In this document: positions 60,362 to 64,000 of the stretch, in pieces
How positions within the stretch are numbered: position 1 is the stretch's first letter
Layout of the letters: each line of letters starts with the position of its first letter
Origin: CANLBN01 sp965230205
Lineage (GTDB): Bacteria; Pseudomonadota; Gammaproteobacteria; Pseudomonadales; Cellvibrionaceae
Direction: 5' to 3'
Assembly: GCA_965230205.1 (NCBI GenBank)
Contig: OZ245996.1
Span: 992,001-1,056,000, forward strand
DNA: 64,000 nt
Position numbers and translations under genes: made by a program
Notes under the pieces: model-generated
Databases searched by the model: none
What the model was told of the DNA's origin: nothing
Seen by the model: only the letters and a program-made list of their open reading frames with translations

Positions 60362-61072
60362 ATGACGATTTCCATGAAAAAAGCCATACTCTTTTTTACA
60401 TCAATACTGACCATCAGCTCCGCTTATGCTCAAGTAGAGGGAGTAGAATACAACTGGAAAGAAAAGCTCGACAAAGAAGACATCAAAATTTACACCAGCA
60501 AGGTACCAGGATCAAAATACAATGCGGTCCGAGGGGTTATGACTGTTAAAGCCAATGTGACTAGCTTAGTCGCATTGGTACAAGATACATCGTCCTGTAC
60601 CGAGTGGGCTGAGTTCTGTAAAGAGTCGCGCATACATAAAAAAATATCGGATACCGAATATTATATTTATACCTACAACGACATCCCCTTCCCCGTTACC
60701 GATAGAGATGCAGTCACTAAGGTCGTATGGAAACAAGATCCAGATACATTAAGAGTCAGCATGCAAAGCACGCCGACTAAAGGCCTTATAGAAAAAACTA
60801 AAGCCGTCCGTATCGAAGAGGCCAACTCTCAATGGCATTTCACACCATTAAAAGATGGCAATACATTGGTTGAAAGCTTTGCACATATCAACCCAAATGG
60901 ACCGACTCCAGCCTGGCTCACTAATATGTTATTAGTAAAAGCGCCATTCAAAACCATGAAAAATATGAGGGAGATCACAGAGCGAGGTGATTATCAAAAT
61001 AAATCTCTTGCTTTTATTAATGACCCTGAAAAACAACTCGGCAATTGTAGTCCTGCATCAACAATTTGCTGA
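60362..61072 (+). CDS. Secreted START-domain protein
   Basis: From the ATG at 60362 the protein of 236 residues starts with a signal peptide (MKKAILFFTSILTISSAYAQ). The mature part is a START/polyketide-cyclase-like lipid-binding domain: WKEKLDKEDIKIYTSKVPGSKYNAVRGVMTVKA, WAEFCKESRIHKKISDTEYYIYTYNDIPFPVTDRDAV, WHFTPLKDGNTLVESFAHINPNGPTPAWLTNM. The frame extends upstream to 60305, but the signal peptide favours 60362 or 60374. Its ligand is unknown. Confidence 0.85.
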   Translation: MTISMKKAILFFTSILTISSAYAQVEGVEYNWKEKLDKEDIKIYTSKVPGSKYNAVRGVMTVKANVTSLVALVQDTSSCTEWAEFCKESRIHKKISDTEYYIYTYNDIPFPVTDRDAVTKVVWKQDPDTLRVSMQSTPTKGLIEKTKAVRIEEANSQWHFTPLKDGNTLVESFAHINPNGPTPAWLTNMLLVKAPFKTMKNMREITERGDYQNKSLAFINDPEKQLGNCSPASTIC

Positions 61073-61326
61073 CATAATCAACTTGAAAATAATTCATCCG
61101 CCTCCTCTAAAATACTCATAGCTTTATTTAACAGGAAAAATAAAAGCGTTATATTTCATAGCGATACGGCTGCATTCTCCTCAACCATAAAAACCGTCAA
61201 TTTTTTACAACACATTTTATAAAAAAGCTTTTCTATTTTCTTGTTGTTACTTATTTCGGTGATTGCAAACGACACCCTGGCAACTACACTCAAACTAGGT
61301 AATACACAAATCCGGAATATCTCTAT

Positions 61327-62301
61327 ATGTATCCACGAATTATTTTTGGCTCGCTATTAGCCATAAGCTTTTTATTATTTTCTGGGCACTTGCATGCCTC
61401 TAATCAGTACAATCCCGATGACGTTTATTCTAAAGTGGATTATGCATTTCGTTTAACTCAAAAACTACTTGAAAAAAAAGGAGTTAATGACCTCTCATAC
61501 CCTGTTTCACATGAGAAGTCTGTCAAACCTATGCATGTGTATGAGCTACACGTATCTGTCATCACCGAGCTTTACCGGTATTCCTTAGGAAATGATTTAG
61601 CACCACCGCCTCTCACATTTTCCTCCCCCATAGTCTATACGCCAACAGATGTGTATAAACTCTCTAAAATTATTGTTGACAGTGTGGAATCCATTTATAA
61701 AAAGGATATAGGCTTTATTGCTCTATTCAATGCCAAGTTTAAAGGAAAAACACCAAAAGACGTTTACGGAAAATTATATGAGCTTTATTACGGATTAATT
61801 CGCTTAAATAACGCTAAAAAAGTTAGCCCCAATAAAGTTTATGCTCAAGCCAAACGAGCGAAAGAAGATCTACAAATTATGCTGCTCACTTTATCTAAAC
61901 GCTTAAGTAATAAGGAAATAGATAAAAAGCGCTTACTAGTCACGGCCACTTATGGCATGCACCCAGATGGCTCCGCAATGTCCGCTTTTGAGAAAGGCAA
62001 AAAACCAAAAGACGTTATTACAAGCGCCTTTGATATTCGTAAAAAATTAAATACACTCAGGAAAACATACAAGATGGAAGAAGTCGCCATTCCAAACTTG
62101 TCAGATTATCCAACAGTCGCCCCGGTAGATGCATTTTTACAAACTCAATTTATTATCGCCGAGATAAATCTTCTTAAGTCTCCATTAAAAATTAACCATT
62201 CCACCAATATCGCCATTGATGTCGATAAAAAAACACCGTCTGATGTATATCAAGAAATGAAGCATATTTCTTATCTGCTTGACCGTCTGATTAGCTTATA
62301 G
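61327..62301 (+). CDS. Secreted protein built of about 38-residue PxDVY repeats
   Basis: The 324-residue protein has a signal peptide (residues 5-24, HLHAS). The mature part repeats a motif P-x-[DHK]-V-Y near the start of a helix at P30, P68, P106, P143, P168, P227, P266 and P304. Most spacings are 37-39 residues; 143-168 (25) and 168-227 (59) are the exceptions. Variants are IT at P227 (PKDVI) and AF at P266 (PVDAF). I do not know a named family. It lies 13 bp upstream of a chemoreceptor gene, so it may be a periplasmic partner or ligand-binding protein for it. Confidence 0.75.
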   Translation: MYPRIIFGSLLAISFLLFSGHLHASNQYNPDDVYSKVDYAFRLTQKLLEKKGVNDLSYPVSHEKSVKPMHVYELHVSVITELYRYSLGNDLAPPPLTFSSPIVYTPTDVYKLSKIIVDSVESIYKKDIGFIALFNAKFKGKTPKDVYGKLYELYYGLIRLNNAKKVSPNKVYAQAKRAKEDLQIMLLTLSKRLSNKEIDKKRLLVTATYGMHPDGSAMSAFEKGKKPKDVITSAFDIRKKLNTLRKTYKMEEVAIPNLSDYPTVAPVDAFLQTQFIIAEINLLKSPLKINHSTNIAIDVDKKTPSDVYQEMKHISYLLDRLISL

Positions 62302-62314
62302 GAATTACTGAACA

Positions 62315-63904
62315 ATGTTAAAATCTCTTAAACATAAAATATTATTAGCCAACTCTATTTTTGTTATTGTTGTTGTGCTATCAACACTATTTGTAGGCTA
62401 TCAAATAAATCGAACCCAAGGGCTTGCATCTGAAGAACAACAAATTATTGAACAGCTTTCAGAACTAACAAAAATTGAAAAGAATTTCTTTGAAATGAAG
62501 GAAGCAGGGTTATTATTTTCCATGCTATTCAGAAACAAAACCCAAGAAAAAATGGAGTCTTCCTATAAAGAGATATTAAGCTTAATAGATTCTAATGAAG
62601 CAGAATCATTAAAAGCTCTCTCAGGCCATGTTAACGAATATCATACATTATTAGAAAGCGTCTCTTTAGCTTTCATAGATGACGACAAAGTAAAAGGCAG
62701 CTTATTACTCAGTCAAGCAGAAAAAATATCTAACACAATCAATGAGGTGTTAGTCACGCATGTTCAAAGATTAGAAAAACAAGGAATGGAGTTAAGCCTG
62801 GCTAATGAAAAAAGACGCAAACATACCAGCGGCGTTATCAAAACATCTATTTATTCACAAATCGTACTAATCATCTTATTAGGCATTGGTTTTTCAGTAT
62901 TGCTTTCAAAACTTATCATTAGCCCTTTAATTAACCTACGCAAAACGGTTAGCACCATTCAAGACGAAGGAGACCTAACACTAAGATCTCATGTTGAATC
63001 AACTGACGAAATCGGGGACCTCAGCAGGTCTTTCAACACAATGCTCAGCAACCTTAATGGAATTGTCAGTAATGTTCGCGAACAATCTGAGGAAGTATCG
63101 ACATCTGCCAGTGAGCTTTCGTCGATCACCACACAAACCGTTGCTGGAACAAAAGAACAGTCGCAGAGAACGAATGATTTAGCTGATGTCATTCATAATC
63201 TATCATCTGCGGTTAAAACTATTGCAGACAATGCGGAAGAAGCCTCTGAGTCTGCTAAAGAAACCAATGCCTCTGCACTTTCCGGACACACTGTCGTCAA
63301 TAGAACAATTTCTGATATCAATGATTTAGCCAACGAAATGGAGCAAACGTCACTTGCCATTGAGAAAGTTAAGAACGACAGTGAGAACATCGGTACTGTA
63401 CTAGATGTCATTAAAACGATTGCAGAACAAACCAATCTACTTGCACTAAATGCGGCAATTGAAGCGGCACGAGCAGGAGAACAAGGAAGAGGCTTTGCTG
63501 TGGTGGCTGATGAAGTACGCACACTAGCTCAACGGACGCAGCAATCAACCATTGAGATTGAAGAATTAGTGGGAACGCTCCAACAAGGCGCTCAAGAAGC
63601 CGTAGCCGTTATGAATACCAATCAGGAAAAAGCTAACAATACAGCGACTCAGTCACAACAGGCAGGGACAGCGCTGGATGAAATAAAGAACGCTATTCAA
63701 ACGATTCTTACAATGAATACTAGCATTGCTGAAGCAGCACAACATCAGATGCAAGCCACTGAATTGGCCAATCAAAACACTAATCGAATTACTGAAATTG
63801 CCCAACAAACTGCTGAGGGAGCCAATCAAACCTCAAACGCCAGCAAACATTTGGATAGCTTAGGGAACCAGTTGCAGCAAAGTATTAAACAATTTAAAGT
63901 CTAA
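62315..63904 (+). CDS. Methyl-accepting chemotaxis protein
   Basis: The 529-residue protein has a first membrane segment (residues 8-30), a periplasmic domain of about 140 residues predicted as a four-helix bundle, a second segment (about 172-195), a HAMP domain (about 195-250), and the signalling domain with the hairpin tip TIAEQTNLLALNAAIEAARAGEQGRGFAVVADEVRTLAQRTQQS. There is no C-terminal pentapeptide for CheR/CheB. It lies 13 bp after the PxDVY-repeat protein gene and is probably cotranscribed. Confidence 0.93.
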   Translation: MLKSLKHKILLANSIFVIVVVLSTLFVGYQINRTQGLASEEQQIIEQLSELTKIEKNFFEMKEAGLLFSMLFRNKTQEKMESSYKEILSLIDSNEAESLKALSGHVNEYHTLLESVSLAFIDDDKVKGSLLLSQAEKISNTINEVLVTHVQRLEKQGMELSLANEKRRKHTSGVIKTSIYSQIVLIILLGIGFSVLLSKLIISPLINLRKTVSTIQDEGDLTLRSHVESTDEIGDLSRSFNTMLSNLNGIVSNVREQSEEVSTSASELSSITTQTVAGTKEQSQRTNDLADVIHNLSSAVKTIADNAEEASESAKETNASALSGHTVVNRTISDINDLANEMEQTSLAIEKVKNDSENIGTVLDVIKTIAEQTNLLALNAAIEAARAGEQGRGFAVVADEVRTLAQRTQQSTIEIEELVGTLQQGAQEAVAVMNTNQEKANNTATQSQQAGTALDEIKNAIQTILTMNTSIAEAAQHQMQATELANQNTNRITEIAQQTAEGANQTSNASKHLDSLGNQLQQSIKQFKV

Positions 63905-63909
63905 TAAGA

Positions 63910-63948
63910 TTCAGTGATAGAGAAAACATTATTTTCCCTATCACTGAA
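63910..63948 (+). terminator. Stem-loop after the chemoreceptor gene
   Basis: TTCAGTGATAG (63910-63920) and CTATCACTGAA (63938-63948) form a perfect stem that continues inward, past one mismatch, as GAAAA with TTTTC. It lies 6 bp after the stop. A U-tract is weak. Confidence 0.65.
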
Positions 63949-64000
63949 CACTGCTCTTCTAGAGAACTAGTGTATTACTCGACAACGTATCGTACCTTTA

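Noticed and set aside
1..64000. CRISPR arrays, rRNA, tRNA genes or prophage
   Set aside because: No direct-repeat/spacer pattern, no cloverleaf or rRNA motifs, and no phage structural or integrase genes were found.

Overview
The window looks like a stretch of a fairly AT-rich chromosome from a gammaproteobacterium, probably a marine or aquatic heterotroph. The evidence is gene content: a rpsF-rpsR-DUF2232-rplI-dnaB block, YbiT, a class III formaldehyde dehydrogenase with FghA, a GlcC-GlcBGDEF glycolate locus, OhrR, DUF1127 beside a MocR regulator, and numerous LysE-type exporters. I see no rRNA, tRNA, CRISPR array, phage module or complete insertion sequence. Genus cannot be fixed from sequence alone.

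Region by region: 0-7.7 kb holds a YkoF-like protein, a DUF1127/MocR divergent pair with a visible promoter and operator repeats, a fused cysteine desulfurase-SufE protein with a TatD nuclease, a LytTR membrane regulator coupled to a secreted protein, and a PEBP. 7.7-11.5 kb is the ribosomal protein/DnaB block. 11.8-17.1 kb is accessory: an iron-dependent alcohol dehydrogenase whose stop codon is bisected by a 265-bp MITE-like element, a deiodinase-like lipoprotein and a lipoprotein esterase, then a LysM protein with a toxin-like hydrophobic glycine-rich C-terminus, a small membrane protein overlapping it by 10 nt, and a decayed second copy of the same C-terminal-tail/membrane-protein pair. 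17.4-23.7 kb has OhrR-like, RidA-like, hydrolase, Lrp/AsnC, benzoylformate decarboxylase-like and YbiT genes. 23.9-33.8 kb is a long mostly minus-strand series of small enzymes and three LysE-family exporters, ending with a LysR-controlled quinone-reductase-like gene and a monooxygenase. 34.3-35.9 kb has a PLP histidine decarboxylase followed by a two-ACT-domain protein.

35.9-44.1 kb is a run of small, mostly unrelated minus-strand genes (methyltransferase, ParB-like, GNAT, VOC, TfoX remnant, DUF6194, C39-like peptidase, S33-type peptidase, MAPEG, BrnT toxin with partner, unknowns) with dispersed repeats and one attC-like spacer; it resembles a decayed integron-cassette or gene-exchange region, but no integrase is present. 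44.5-52.5 kb is the glycolate locus: GlcDEF oxidise glycolate to glyoxylate and GlcB condenses glyoxylate with acetyl-CoA to malate, under divergent GlcC with two visible TGGTnnnACCA-type operators. 52.5-64 kb holds glutaminase, a DUF815 ATPase, a MetY-like sulfhydrylase with a cysteine-dioxygenase-like cupin, DUF2147, an EEP-fold hydrolase, the glutathione-dependent formaldehyde detoxification pair, a START protein, a secreted protein built of about 38-residue PxDVY repeats, and a chemoreceptor directly downstream of it.

The most promising candidates for something undescribed are the LysM/tandem-immunity-like locus (15.1-17.1 kb), the repeat-protein/chemoreceptor pair (61.3-63.9 kb) and the MITE (12.98-13.24 kb).
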